Part shown: piece by piece, positions 45,438-57,419 of the stretch
Position numbering within the stretch: position 1 is the first letter of the stretch
Layout: every line of letters starts with the position of its first letter
Source: Leptobrachium leishanense
Taxonomy: Eukaryota; Chordata; Amphibia; Anura; Megophryidae
Length of the DNA stretch: 64,000 nucleotides
Reading direction: 5' to 3'
NCBI GenBank assembly: GCA_009667805.1
Contig: CM019067.1
Span: forward strand, 158,429,049-158,493,048
The notes under the pieces: generated by a model
Seen by the model: the letters and a program-made list of their open reading frames with translations, nothing else
Database searches by the model: none
Told to the model about the DNA's origin: nothing
Translations under genes and position numbers: made by a program

Positions 45438-46557
45438 TAGACATGTACATTTCTTATCGTCAAAAAAATTTTTTGTCTGAGATTTGTATTTTCGTGATTT
45501 TTTTCATTTCTGATAAACAAAATATCGGCTATCCGATATTACGAATCAGCCGAAATTACGATTCGAAGTCGATTCGAAAACGATCCGAAACGATATCAAA
45601 CGATTCAAAAATTATCCGAAACGATATAAAAAATGATCCAAAATGATATCAAATAATTACAAAATTATCCAAAACAATATCAAATGGAACGAGAATGATC
45701 CGAAATGAGAACTATGTAATGAAAATGACACAAAACGGAACAAAATGTTCCAAAATGAAAAAAAAAAAAGGAATAAAGATGACACAAAGTGAAAAAAAAT
45801 TGAACAAAATAATTTCAAAGCCATAAAAACAGGGACTTTTTTAACATTGCAACTTTTAGGTTTTAATGTTAAAAAATCCCCGCTTTTATTAAATATTTTT
45901 TTCACTCGCAGCAACAAGCCATTTTGTTTATTTATTTTTTAGCATTTTTTGGCATTTTTCAGGATTTTTTGGGTGGAATTTTAGGTTTCCTAGCTTTTTT
46001 TAAAGAAACAAGGCTTTTTTCCCCATAGGTTTAGATGTAAAAAAAAAATATTCACATTTTTATTAAATATTTCTTAAACTGTTTATTTTTTTCACTTGCA
46101 GCAATAAGCCATTTTGTTTATTTTTTAGGATTTGTTTGGCATTTTTCAGGATTTTTTGGGTAAAATTTTAGGCATCCTAACTTTTTTAATGTTTCTGCTG
46201 AATAGTATTTTTGCAGCATTTCAACAAAGATAGCGACTTGGATCCGATATATGAATTTCGGTAAGTGGATTGGATCTGATCTGTTAAGTGAATCGAATCC
46301 GATAATTGAATTGGGTGTGATCAGATAAATTAATAGGATCCGATCTGAAATTATCAGATCCGAAAGCCGAAGTGATTCAAAAATGATATCGGACAATACG
46401 ATATTTCGATCGGTCCGAAATTACGAATCGCGGAGAAATATCGAATGACCTGAAGCAGAAAGATCTGTTTAAAATGGCCCAAAATCACACGAAATTAAAA
46501 AAAAAAAACGGGATGAAGGATTCTGAAATGAAAAAAAAAACGCTGTGCACAAGTCTA
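45438..46557. mobile_element. 1.1-kb hAT-like non-autonomous element
   Basis: Ends TAGACATGTACA and complement TAGACTTGTGCACAG. The flanking octamers TTACGTTT (45430-45437) and TAACATTT (46558-46565) match at 6 of 8 positions, an aged hAT duplication. The interior is dense in CGATTCGAAA, GATCCGAA and CGATATCAAA words on both strands. No transposase. Confidence 0.65.
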
Positions 46558-46565
46558 TAACATTT

Positions 46566-48293
46566 TGTGAATTTTCAGTTTTTGCTCGCTGCTACAGGTG
46601 CACAGGAGGAAAACAGTTACTCCAGTAGCAGGATGACACACACATCCATCCCTGGGGATATTTTTCTTTTTGTGTTTATCACCATTTAGTGTGAACCTGC
46701 TATCCTACGAATTTTCCTCATTTGTCTTATTCCTGAGGTTCACGTACAATGGAACTACAGATAGGGCTACTTCACTTTGAATGTTGGCATCTCGCGATCC
46801 CTACAGAGACAGAGACAGTTTTTCCAGGCACTTTACAATGTGAGTGAGGAGTGTGTTGTATAATTATTCTTCACAAGTATTGTCTTAAAGAATTAATATT
46901 TCACTATAATAGCACTTTGGTTTTCTCTCTTGACATTGTATATCTAAGAGCATCAAAAAGTGGACTATGCAGAAATATAAGTATTTTATTTTTGTGCTAT
47001 TGGATCACTCAACAATTAGAATTTGTATGTTATTGTTTTATATGCACTGTACACACCCATTGTATAATTATTGATATTTGTCTTGTGTTTCTGGGATATC
47101 TTGGCATCCCTTCTCTTTTATTTCTAGCCCATCTGTGTCATGAGTAGGTGGAAGTTTGATGGTGGATTGGACTTGTTCACTCATCATGTCTATAAAGCTG
47201 GCCATCCACTGGGTCCGTAGTTGAGCGACCAACTTGGCTGTCCGAATACAGACAACCTTTCTGAACAACCTGGGTCATCCACTGGAAGCAAATATGGACG
47301 ACCCAGATCAGCTGACACTATGTTGTGTTTTTTACATATTCGTTATTTGGAAATCAATGAAAAATTCAGACAAATCAAGATAAATCCAAAAACACATATC
47401 TAATGTGTTATTTTACCATATCCAGACACTTTTATATTTGATCAGAGAAGTAGGTAAATAGCCTAGAATAAAACAAAGATCTTACATTTTCAATTTGGAA
47501 TAGATATATTTCATATGGATTTGTGTCACATAACATGTTGCAGTCTGTTTGAAAGCTATTTAGAGGTTACATATTGCTGTTAATATTTTAATCAATTTAA
47601 TTTCCAGAAAGATTAGACAAAATAATATGAAAAACTATTTTTAAAATTTAAAAACACTCTAATCATCATTGATAGTGCTGTGCATCATAGTGTGCTAATT
47701 CCCAAGTAATTATGAACACCCTGAGGAGTCTATTAATAACAGTTAACACAGGAAATTTTTAATATTAAAGCAGTACAACATCTGAAATAACTTTTTTAAA
47801 TAATCCTTTTCCCTATAAACTTACCTCGGACTGGATTTTATGTACCATTATTTAACTACTACAAAGATAATTGTTTTAATATTTCAGACAGTGTTCAGGA
47901 ACTGATTGAATCTGATGTTGATGTTAAAATAATGTCATTATAAAAACATGGCAAATGTGATGATTCAATTTTAAAATTAAATAACTGAAATATGCTTTTA
48001 GATGTCAGACTAGTGCAATATTCACTATGATCTGCAGCTTAAAATACAAGCCACTGTCTTTTTGCCATTATGAGCATAGGTAGTTAACTAAACAGCAGAC
48101 CTAGAACACTCAGGGTCCCTGGGAAAATAATCTTGGGGCCCCCCGAGCATAAAGCACATGATGTGTATTCTCTAAACCATGAATTACAGAAAATACAAAC
48201 AGAAATAGACTAAAAATATCTAAAATAAACTATATTACTAATAATCTATTGAGATCTACATTCTGAAATTGAATATACGTACATATGTTTAGT
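46566..48293. other. Non-coding interval
   Basis: Mostly AT-rich with no gene. 47195-47320 has a block starting AGCTGGCCATCCACTGGGTC that may be one end of a DNA element. 48108-48150 starts CAGGGTCCCTGGG and could be an unpaired hAT end. Neither is supported by a partner. Confidence 0.4.
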
Positions 48294-48564
48294 GTTGGTG
48301 ACAGAGCAGCCATCAGAAATGATGGGGCCCCTTACTAAACCTCACGATGGGCCCCCCCGGCACTCCATCAACCTCTAACAGCTTTTCTCCCCCTTCAAAA
48401 AACAAAAGGACATAAAATAGCACCACAGCAATAAAACTCCCAGTAATGTGTAGTGTGTATGAGCGTATCACAGAATTCACAGCAAAAAAACTCATAGTAA
48501 TGTGCGGTGTGTATGAACGTATCACAGAATCCACAGCAATAAATCTCACAGTAATGGGCTGTAT

Positions 48565-51500
48565 ATGATGGCCTTTGGGTCTGGGTCTGGGCCTGGTCCC
48601 TGGGTCTGGTTTGGGCCTTGGGGTCTGTGCTCTGGGCCTTGTGGTCTGGGCTGGGCCTGGTCCCTGGTCTGTGTCTGGGCCTTAGGGTCTGGCCCCTGGG
48701 GTCTGGGCCCTGAGTCTGGCCTGGGGTCTGGGCCCTGAGTCTGGCCTGGGGTCTGGTCCTTGGGGTCTGGGCTCTGGGCCTTGGGGTCTGGGCCTTGGCC
48801 CTGGGGTCTGGGCCTTAGGGTCTGGGCCCTGGGGACTGGGCCCTGGGTTTGGGCCTTTGGGTCTGGGCCCTGGGCCTTGGAGTCTGGTCCATGGGGTATG
48901 GTCCATGGGGTCTGGGCCCTGGGGTCTGGGCCCTAGGGACTGGGCCTTGGGGTCTGGGATGGTCCCTGGGGTCTGGTCTGGTCCCTGGGCCCTGAGTCTG
49001 GCCTGGGGTCTGGTCCCTGAGTCTGGCCTGGAGTCTGGGCCTTGGGGTCTGAACTCTGGGCCTTGGGGACTGGGCCCTGGTCTGGGCCTTGGGGCCCTAG
49101 GGTCTGGGCCTTGGGATCTGGGTCCTGGGGTCTGGTCCCTGGGTCTGGGCCTCGGGGTCTGGGCCTTGGGGTCTGGGCCCTGGGGTCTGGGCCCTAGGGT
49201 CTGGGCCTTGGGGTCTGGGCCTTGGGGTCTGGGCCCTGGGTCTGGGTCCTAGGGTCTGGGCCTTGGGGTCTGGGCCCTGGGTCTGGGCCCTGGGTCTGGG
49301 CCTTGGGTCTGGGCCTTGGGGTCTGGGCCCTAGGGTCTGGGCCCTAGGGTCTGGGCCTTGGGAACTGGGCCCTGGGTCTGGGCCTTGGGGTCCGGGCCCT
49401 GGGTCTGGGCCCTGGGGTCTGGGCCTTGGGGTCTGGGCCTTGGGGTCTGGGCCCTAGGATCTGGGCCCTGGGGTCTGGGCCTTGGGGTCTGGGTCTGGGC
49501 CTTGGGGTCTGGGCCCTGGGGTCTGGGCCCTGGGTCTGGACCTTGGGGTCTGGGCCCTGGGACTGGGCCTTGGGGTCTGGGCCCTAGGGTCTGGGCCCTG
49601 GGACTGGGCCTTGGGGTCTGGGCCCTAGGGTCTGGTCCCTGGGTCTGGGCCTTGGGGTCTGGGCCCTGGGGACTGGGCCTTGGGGTCTGGGCCCTGGGTC
49701 TGGGCCTTGGGGTCTGGGCCCTAGGGTCTGGGGTCTGGGCCTTGGGGTCTTGGCCCTGGAGTCTGGGCCCTATTATTATTATTATTATTCTTTATTTATA
49801 AAGCGCCAGCATATTCCGCAGCGCTGTACAATAAGCACAGTATAGACAGGGTTACAATACATTGAACAACATTTGACAAACAGTACAGGAGGAGATGAGG
49901 GCCCTATTCCCGTAGGAACTCACAATCTAGGAGGGTTGGGGTTGGAAACAGGAGGAGAGGACTGTAAGGTGAGAGTGATTGATGGTTGCATCAGTGAGAT
50001 GGGTGGTAGGCTTCCCTAAATAGGAATGTTTTCAGGGAGCGTTTGAAGGAAGAGAAGTTAGGGGAAAGTCTGACAGCACGAGGGAGAGCGTTCCAGAGAG
50101 TGGGGGCTGCGCGTGAGAAATCCTGCAGTCTATCATGGGAAGAGGTGATGCGGGGAGAAGCTAGGCGCAGGTCACTGTTTGACCCTAGGGTCTGGGCCTT
50201 GGGAACTGGGCCCTAGGGTCTGGGCCTTGAGTCTGGACCCCGGGCCTTGGGGTCTGGGCCCTAGGGTCTGGGCCTTGAGTCTGGACCCCGGGCCTTGGGG
50301 TCTGGGCCCTGGGTCTGGGACCTGGGTCTGGGCCCTAGGGTCTGGTCCCTGGGGTCTGGGCCCTGGGTCTGGGCCTTTGGGTCTGGGCCTTGGGGTCTGG
50401 GCCCTGGGGTCTGGGCCTTGGGGTGTGGGCCCTAGGGTCTGGTCCCTGGGGTCTGGGCCCTGGGTCTGGGCCTTGGGGTCTGGGCCTTGGGGACTGGGCC
50501 CTGGGGTCTGGGCCCTGGGTCTAGGCCTTGGGGTCTGGGCCTTTGGGTCTGGGCCTTGGGGTCTGGGCCCTGGGGTCTGGGCCTTGGGGTGTGGGCCCTT
50601 GGGTCTGGGCCCTGGGTCTGGGCTCTGGGTCTTGGGGTCTGGGCCTTGGGGACTGGGCCCTAGGGTCTGGGCCTGGGGTCTGGGCCTTGGGGTCTGGGCC
50701 CTAGGGTCTGGGCCTTGGCGACTTTGCCCTAGGGTCTGGGCCCTGGGTCTGGGCCTTGGGGTCTGGGCCCTAGGGTCTGGGCCCTGGGTCTGGGCCCTAG
50801 GGTCTGGGCCTTGGGGTCTGGGCCCTGGGTCTGGGCCCTGGGGTCTGGGTCCTAGGGTCTGGGCCCTGGGTCTGGGCCTTGGGGTCTTGGCCCTAGGGTC
50901 TGGGCCTTGGGTCTGGGCCCTGGGTCTGGGCCTTGGGGTCTGGGCCCTGGGGTCTGGGCCCTGGGTCTGGGCCTTGGGGTCTGGGCCCTGGGACTGGGCC
51001 TTGGGGTGTGGGCCCTAGGGTCTGGGCCCTGGGGTCTGGCCCTGGGGTCTGGGTCCTAGGGTCTGGGCCTGGGGTCTGGCCTTGGGGTCTTGGCCCTAGG
51101 GTCTGGGCCTTGGTCTGGGCCCTGGGTCTGGGCCTTGGGGTCTGGGCCCTGGGGTCTGGGCCCTGGGTCTGGGCCTTGGGGTCTGGGCCCTGGGACTGGG
51201 CCTTGGGGTGTGGGCCCTAGGGTCTGGGCCCTGGGTCTGGGCCCTGGGTCTGGGCCTTCGGGGCTGGGCCTTGGGGACTGGGCCTTGGGGTCTGGGCCCT
51301 AGGGTCTGGGCCTTGGGAATTGGGCCCTAGGGTCTGAGCCCTAGGGTCTGGGCCTTGAGTCTGGGCCCTGGGCCTTGGGGTCTGGGACCTGGGTCTGGGC
51401 CCTAGGGTTTGGTCCCTGGGGTCTGGGCCCTGGGTCTGGGCCTTTGGGTCTGGGCCTTGGGGTCTGGGCCCTGGGGTCTGAGCCTTGGGGTGTGGGCCCT

Positions 51501-53910
51501 AGGGTCTGGTCCCTGGGGTCTGGGCCCTGGGTCTGGGCCTTGGGGTCTGGGCCTTGGGGACTGAGCCTTGGGGTCTGGGCCCTGGGTCTAGGCCTTTGGG
51601 TCTGGTCCTTTGGGTCTGGGCCTTGGGGTGTGTGCCCTAGGGACTGGGCCCTGGGTCTGGGCCTTCGGGGCTGGGCCTTGGGGACTGGGCCTTAGGGTCT
51701 GGGCCCTGGGTCTTGGCCTTGGAGTCTGGGCCCTAGGGTCTGGGCCCTGGGTCTGGGCCTTGGGGTCTGGGCCCTGGGTCTGGGCCTTGGGGTCTGGGCC
51801 CTGGGACTGGGCCTTGGGGTCTGGGCTCTAGGGTCTGGGCCCTGGGACTGGGCCTTGGGGTCTAGGCCCTAGGGTCTGGTCCCTGGGTCTGGGCCTTGGG
51901 GTCTGGGCCCTGGGGACTGGGCCTTGGGGTCTGGGCCTTGGGGTCTGGGCCCTGGGGACTGGGCCTTGGGGTCTGGGCCCTGGGGTCTGGGCCTTGGGGT
52001 CTGGTCCCTGGGGTCTGGGCCTTGGGGTGTGGGCCCTAGGGTCTGGTCCCTGGGGTCTGGGCCCTGGGTCTGGGCCTTGGGGTCTGGGCCTTGGGGACTT
52101 AGCCTTGGGGTCTGGGCCCTGGGTCTAGGCCATTGGGTCTGGGCCTTTGGGTCTGGGCCTTGGGGTCTGGGCCCTGGGGTCTGGGCCCTGGGTCTGGGCC
52201 CTAGGGTCTGGGCCTTGGGGTCTGGGCCCTGGGTCTGGGCCCTGGGGTCTGGGCCCTAGGGTCTGGGCCCTGGGTCTGGGCCTTGGGGTCTTGGCCCTAG
52301 GGTCTGGGCCTTGGGTCTGGGCCCTGGGTCTGGGCCTTGGGGTCTGGGCCCTGGGGTCTGGGCCCTGGGTCTGGGCCTTGGGGTCTGGGCCCTGGGACTG
52401 GGCCTTGGGGTGTGGGCCCTAGGGTTTGGGCCCTGGGTCTGGGCCTTTGGGTCTGGGCCTTGGGGTGTGGGCCCTGGGGTCTGGGCCTTGGGGCGTGGGC
52501 CCTAGGGTCTGGTCCCTGGGGTCTGGGCCCTGGGTCTGGGCCTTTGGGCCTGGGCCTTGGGGACTGAGCCTTGGGGTCTGGGCCCTGGGTCTAGGCCTTT
52601 GGGTCTGGTCCTTTGGGTCTGGGCCTTGGGGTGTGGGCCCTAGGGTCTGGGCCCTGGGTCTGGGCCTTGGAGTCTGGGCCCTAGGGTCTGGGCCCTGGGT
52701 CTGGGCCTTGGGGTCTGGGCCTGGGGTCTGGGCCTTGGGGTCTGGGCCCTGGAGTCTGGGCCCTGGGTCTGGGCCTTGGGGTCTGGGCCCTGGGGACTGG
52801 GCCTTGGGTCTGGGCCCTAGGGTCTGGGCCCTGGGGACTGGGCCTTGGGGTCTGGGCCCTAGGGTCTGGTCCCTGGGTCTGGGCCTTGGGGTCTGGGCCC
52901 TGGGGACTGGGCCTGGGGTCTGGGCCTTGGGGTCTGGGCCCTGGGGACTGGGCCTTGGGGTCTGGGCCCTGGGGTCTGGTCCCTGGGGTCTGGGCCTTGG
53001 GGTGTGGGCCCTAGGGTCTGGTCCCTGGGGTCTGGGCTCTGGGTCTGGGCCTTGGGGTCTGGGCCTTGGGGACTTAGCCTTGGGGTCTGGGCCCTGGGTC
53101 TAGGCCTTTGGGTCTGGGCCTTTGGGTCTGGGCCTTGGGGTCTGGGCCCTGGGGTCTGGGCCTTGGGGTGTGGGCCCTAGGGTCTGGGCCCTGGGTCTGG
53201 GCCTTCGGGGCTGGGCCTTGGGGATTGGGCCTTGGGGTCTGGGCCCTGGGTCTGGGCCTTGGAGTCTGGGCCCTAGGGTCTGGGCCCTGGGTCTGGGCCT
53301 TGGGGTCTGGGGTCTGGGGTCTGGGCCCTAGGGTCTGGGCCCTAGGGTCTGGTCCCTGGGGTCTGGGCCCTGGGTCTGGGCCCTGCGTCTGGGCCTTGGG
53401 GTCTGGGCCTTGGGGACTGGGCCTTGGGGACTGGGCCTTCGGGTCTGGGCCCTGGGTCTGGGCCTTGGGGTCTGGGCCCTAGGGTCTGGGCCCTGGGTCT
53501 GGGCCCTAGGGTCTGGGCCTTGGGGTCTGGGCCCTGGGTCTGGACCCTGGGGTCTGGGTCCTAGGGTCTGGGCCCTGGGTCTGGGCCTTGGGGTCTTGGC
53601 CCTAGGGTCTGGGTCCTAGGGTCTGGGCCCTGGGTCTGGGCCTTGGGGTCTGGGCCCAGGGTCTGGGACTTGGGGTCTGGGCCCTGGGGTCTGGGCCCTA
53701 GGGTCTGGGCCCTGGGTCTGGGCCTTGGGGTCTGGGCCCTAGGGTCTGGGCCTTGGGTCTGGGCCCTGGGTCTGGGCCTTGGGGTTTGGGCCCATGGTCT
53801 GGGCCTTGGGGTCTGGGCCCTATGGTCTGGGCCCTAAGGTCTGGGCCTTGGGGTCTGGGCCCTGGGTCTGGGCCTTGGGGTCTGGGCCCTGGGTCTAGGC
53901 TGAGCCCTGG
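48565..53910 (+). repeat. G-rich 13-14-bp minisatellite, about 4.9 kb
   Basis: Units are variants of GGGGTCTGGGCCTT and GGGTCTGGGCCCT, roughly 350 in total excluding the LINE at 49771-50187. GGG runs recur every 6-8 bases, so the plus strand has strong G-quadruplex potential. Mixtures of 13- and 14-bp units keep frames open by chance, giving Gly/Pro/Trp/Leu periodic translations up to 279 residues that are not genes. The left 300 bp (48565-48860) is more irregular. Confidence 0.95.
49771..50187 (-). mobile_element. L2/Rex1-type LINE 3' end in the minisatellite
   Basis: Reverse-complement copy of the 13579-14000 sequence, with the (ATT)n tail at 49771-49790 and the ORF2 C-terminus at the other edge. 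It splits the G-rich array. Its 5' edge is within about 8 bp of that of the 13579 copy; the flanking CCCTAGGG could belong to either side. Confidence 0.9.
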
Positions 53911-53924
53911 CTCACCACTCTGCT

Positions 53925-54048
53925 GTTTTCTTTTCTTCTGTCTTCTTTTCTTCTCCTTTTCTTCAATCTTCTTTTCTTCTCCTTTTCTTCAATCTTCTTC
54001 AATCTTCTTCAATCTTCTTTTCTTCTTCTCTTCTTTTCTTCTTGTCTT
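53925..54048 (+). repeat. Polypyrimidine tract
   Basis: About 120 bases of almost pure C/T (CTTTTCTTCTCC and CTTCAATCTT repeats) between the G-rich array and the right end of the hAT. Such tracts can form triplex DNA. Confidence 0.9.
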
Positions 54049-54432
54049 CAGCCCGGGCCCTCCTTGCTCAGGCGCGCAGCTTCACGGAGTGGAGGGGCGG
54101 AGCCAAAGCAACGTGCTTGGGAGGCCCCCACACGCTGCTTGGCCCCGCCCAGCCAGCCAGTGAAGCTGTGTCACCTCCGGCTCCTGTAGCAGCAGCAGCT
54201 GCAGAGACACAGCTCCGGATTCAGACTCATCGAGTCCGATACCGGAGCTGTAAAAGGGTGATGCCGCTGCCGAGGGGGCCCGGAATCTCCACCCGGGCCC
54301 CTTACGCCAGCATGGGGCGTAATGCCCTGATGGCGGCCCTGGTTGGTGACCATACATGAAACATTCACCAGAATAGTGTATGTCTGTGAATTTTCTTTTT
54401 AAAAGGTGTATATTTTATTAGTTTTCAGACTA

Positions 54433-55319
54433 TAGCGGTTATTCAGAGAGCACCAAAATGTCACCGACATTTCCATGGCCTCTCTTTCCACACGCTTCCC
54501 TGCACTTCGTGGAATCGAAGTTCCCCACCCTACGGTGTATTATTCAGTATTCTCCGCAGGGTCCCCAGAGCGCAGGGAAAACCCACCACAATCCCAACCA
54601 ACACTGGCCGAACACTCACCGAAAACCACAGAAACCGCTGCAAGCATCCCGCCAAACAAGCAGGAGAAAGCCGACGAGCCACCGATCACAGCGCAGAGCA
54701 GCCGCTGGAAAAACCAGACAAGCTGACAACGGGGTAAGAAAAAAAAAAACAATACGCTTGAAAGTTTCAAAATTGAAACGCTGTTTGCAAAACAACTCCT
54801 GAACGAAAATGTCTGGAATTTACATATAAAATCCAATGAATGATAATAAAAAGGTCTGTTCAAGAAAAATGAAAAAAACATTTAAAAAAAAATAGGAAAG
54901 ACAAATTGTCAAAAAAATCTCGAAAAATGCCTAAAAGATCCTAAAAATTCTATAAATAGACTTTTTACAGCAGAATAAACTAATAAACGGTTTATTAGAT
55001 AATGGATTACAACAGGAATATTTTTATTATTGAAGAGTATGGGGATCGCCTGAATAAACCTGCCGAATGAAAACACCGAACAGCACTGCATTTTGGCAAC
55101 TTTTCAGAGCTGTTCGGTGTTCTCTGTATAGATGAACCATTGCTTCTCTATGGGGGATTTAACTGCTGTTGAACAGCACCGTATGAGCAGGCAATTCGCC
55201 AAGATTTGGCAAACTGCTTGGTCTCTGAATAGCCGAATGGCCCCGAAATGTCACCATACGCTGAATTTCAGTGTCCGGTTACATATAGGCAACATTTCGG
55301 ACCTCTCTGAATAACCCTG
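54433..55319. mobile_element. 0.9-kb Tc1/mariner-type MITE
   Basis: Inverted ends with the core GGTTATTCAGAGAG, flanked by TA (54431-54432, 55320-55321). Related copies or fragments lie at 16822-17013, 28923-29347 and near 44600-44725, and parts are shared with 31590-32540. No transposase, so the mariner assignment rests on the TA duplication and end shape. Confidence 0.75.
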
Positions 55320-55321
55320 TA

Positions 55322-55907
55322 TGTGTATTTTATAGGCTTATGTGGTTTTAAAAGGTCTTATATTGTTCATTGATAATGTGTGTGAAATTCTGGTTTTGTA
55401 TTTGTGTATTTGAAAATATGGAAACACAAGGGTCTGCAATAATGGTGTGGCTAAATGCAGGTGTATGTATCAGAGGATATTTGTAAATATAGCTTGTATG
55501 TCTGTCTGTCTGCATTGAAGTGTGTGAATTCCAGATCCCCTATGATTATAAAATCCAGCATGTTTTCTTGGCATGTCTTGTATGTAATTACCCTTGGATT
55601 GTCAGTGAAGGAAAGGTGATGTTTTTGAAAAATGTGGTGTACTATATACTGAGACACCACTTTCCATGTGCTGCCCAAATATAATAAATATGTATCCAGA
55701 AACCATGACGGATCTACTTGCATACGGATGTGATAGTTTCAGCGTATTTTCCAGTTCAATTGTCAGAGGTACATACTGATTGGCATAAAATAACAGGGGC
55801 CCCAGGAGGCTCTGGAATCTTGCACAGAAAGCTTGATGCTGGAAATTCATGCTGAGTGAATGTTGAGTGAATGCTGAGTTCTGGGTGTGCCACCTGATGT
55901 TCCTGAC
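55322..55907. other. Non-coding interval
   Basis: No gene or element identified; the frames crossing 55451-56183 run into the foldback and have no domain. Confidence 0.5.
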
Positions 55908-56690
55908 TACTGACGGGCCGAACATCCCTGTGTTCAGTTCGTATTCGAACATTAGAACAGCCGAAATGTTCGAATACGACCTCAAACACAATGCAACCCA
56001 ATGGGGGTCAAACATGCAAAATGTTTTCACAGTTCTTCTAAATGTACCAGCAGCTGCCGGTACATTTAGGAGACCTGTGGCTGCAGCCCCCGGCCCCCGT
56101 ACCTCTACTGTCCTGCTGCTGTCCCGGCTTCCTGTTCCTCTGGTCTGGTCTGCTCCTCCATCTGGCCGGCTCCTCTGCCCCACACCTTGTCTTCATGCTG
56201 AGCCCTGATTGGTGCAAAGTTCTGCACCTGACCTGGACTTTGCCCAATCATGGCTCTAGTTAAATACTGAGTCCTGATTGGTCAAAGTCCTGCACCTGAC
56301 CTGGACTTTGCCCAACCGGGGCTCAATATTGAATTAGAGCCCTGATTGGCCAAAGTCCAGGTCAGGTGCAGGACTTTGCTCAATCAGGGCTCAGCAAGCA
56401 CGAAGACGAGGCGTGGGGCAGAGGACGGAGCTGCGGCCAGACGGAGGAGCAGACGGACCGGAGGAACAGGAGGGCCAAAAGCACGGGGGCCGGGGGCTGC
56501 AGCAACATGTCTCCTAAATGTACCAGCAGCTACCGGTACATTTAGGAGAACTGTGAACGCATTTTGTATTATGGAATGTCCGCGGTCGAACAGACCGCGA
56601 ACATCCCATAATGTTCGCGTTCGCTGAACACTTGAATGGCCGATGTTCGATTCAAACTCATGTTCTAATCGAACTGGCAGCCCAACCCTA
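55908..56690. mobile_element. hAT-like foldback element
   Basis: Long inverted arms (about 56030-56200 and 56370-56560) share TCTAAATGTACCAGCAGCT and GGGGGCTGCAG blocks. Copies of CCTGATTGG...CAAAGTCC lie between them. The outer regions carry GTTCG/CGAAC words and GATGTTCGATTC, like the hAT-like end at 17889. The right edge is AACCCTA. The left edge and the flanking TTCCTGAC / TTCCTCCT pair are only suggestive. Confidence 0.6.
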
Positions 56691-56742
56691 TTCCTCCTGA
56701 CCAGTCAGTCCAATCCTGTGAAATAAAATAGTAAAAAATATA

Positions 56743-56935
56743 CAGTCAGGTCCAGAAATATTGGGACATCGACACAATTCTAACATCTTTGGCTCTATAC
56801 ACCACCACAATGGAGTTGGAATGAAACAAACACAATGTGCTTTAACTGCAGACTGTCAGCTTTAATTTGAGGGTATGTACATACAACTCAGGTGAATGGT
56901 GTAGTACTTACAGCAGTTTGCAGATGTGCCTCCCA
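56743..56935 (+). mobile_element. Solo Tc1 inverted repeat
   Basis: Matches the first ~193 bp of the 222-bp inverted repeat of the 32945-40693 element, next to TA at 56741-56742. It stops where a perfect hairpin begins. Confidence 0.92.
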
Positions 56936-57052
56936 CTGTGTCTCCCTCCCTGTCCCTCAGTGCTGGATCCAGCCACCTCACAGCTCAGTGTAGCTGTAGC
57001 TGAGCTGTGAGGTGGCTGGATCCAGCACTGAGGGACAGGGAGGGAGACACAG
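56936..57052. repeat. Perfect hairpin, 53-bp arms, 11-nt loop
   Basis: 56936-56988 is the exact reverse complement of 57000-57052. The loop is TGTAGCTGTAG. The arms contain GTGCTGGATCCAGCCACCTC. No mismatch in 53 pairs. Confidence 0.95.
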
Positions 57053-57419
57053 CACTGTGATCAGGCCATTCATTAACCCTTTGTGTCCTGAGCCCTGTGA
57101 GGCGGCAGATCCAGCTGGTGAATCCAGAGAGGAGATCCAGGCTGAGGGTCCTGGGAGTGAGCGGCTTCTTAGGAAAGTCGTTGAAGATTACCATCACATT
57201 GGGGGTTTATGGGCACCTGAATATCCTTGAAGACCATATTTGACATTCATCCTAGAGCCTAGGTTAGGCTCATTAATATGTGAGTAGGACCATCACTCCC
57301 TTACCTTCTGCATATGGTGAATCAACGTATTGCGCGGTTATATTTTCTCTTTTGTAGAGATGCTTTATTCAAGAGCGGTTTTTGGGAAGACTGAGAAGAC
57401 TCACTGAAGGACATGTGAA
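57053..57419. other. Non-coding interval
   Basis: GC-richer sequence related in part to the hairpin arms (GAGGCGGCAGATCCAGC). No gene called. Confidence 0.45.

Larger units (their letters stand above)
48302..54341. mobile_element. 6-kb non-autonomous hAT filled by a minisatellite
   Basis: Ends CAGAGCAGCCATCAG and complement CAGGGCCGCCATCAG, flanked by the exact octamer GTTGGTGA (48294-48301 and 54342-54349). Contents: three units of the 55-bp repeat seen at 19446-19890, a long G-rich 13-14-bp minisatellite, a LINE 3' end inserted in it, a polypyrimidine tract and a GC-rich right end. It has no transposase. The shared 55-bp family ties it to the 18959-22152 element. Confidence 0.9.

Noticed and set aside
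50179..51018. 279-codon frame and many similar Gly/Pro/Trp/Leu periodic frames in 48857-54163
   Set aside because: They are the three-frame reading of the 13-14-bp minisatellite; there is no start context, domain or end that differs from the repeat.
54042..54359. 105-codon frame with Ala/Pro-rich translation near 54100-54350
   Set aside because: It covers the GC-rich right end of the hAT and its target duplication; no domain.
17889..56690. The hAT-like ends at 17889 and 56690 as one element
   Set aside because: The flanking octamers (GTCCTGAA and TTCCTCCT) do not match, and the ends only share family motifs.
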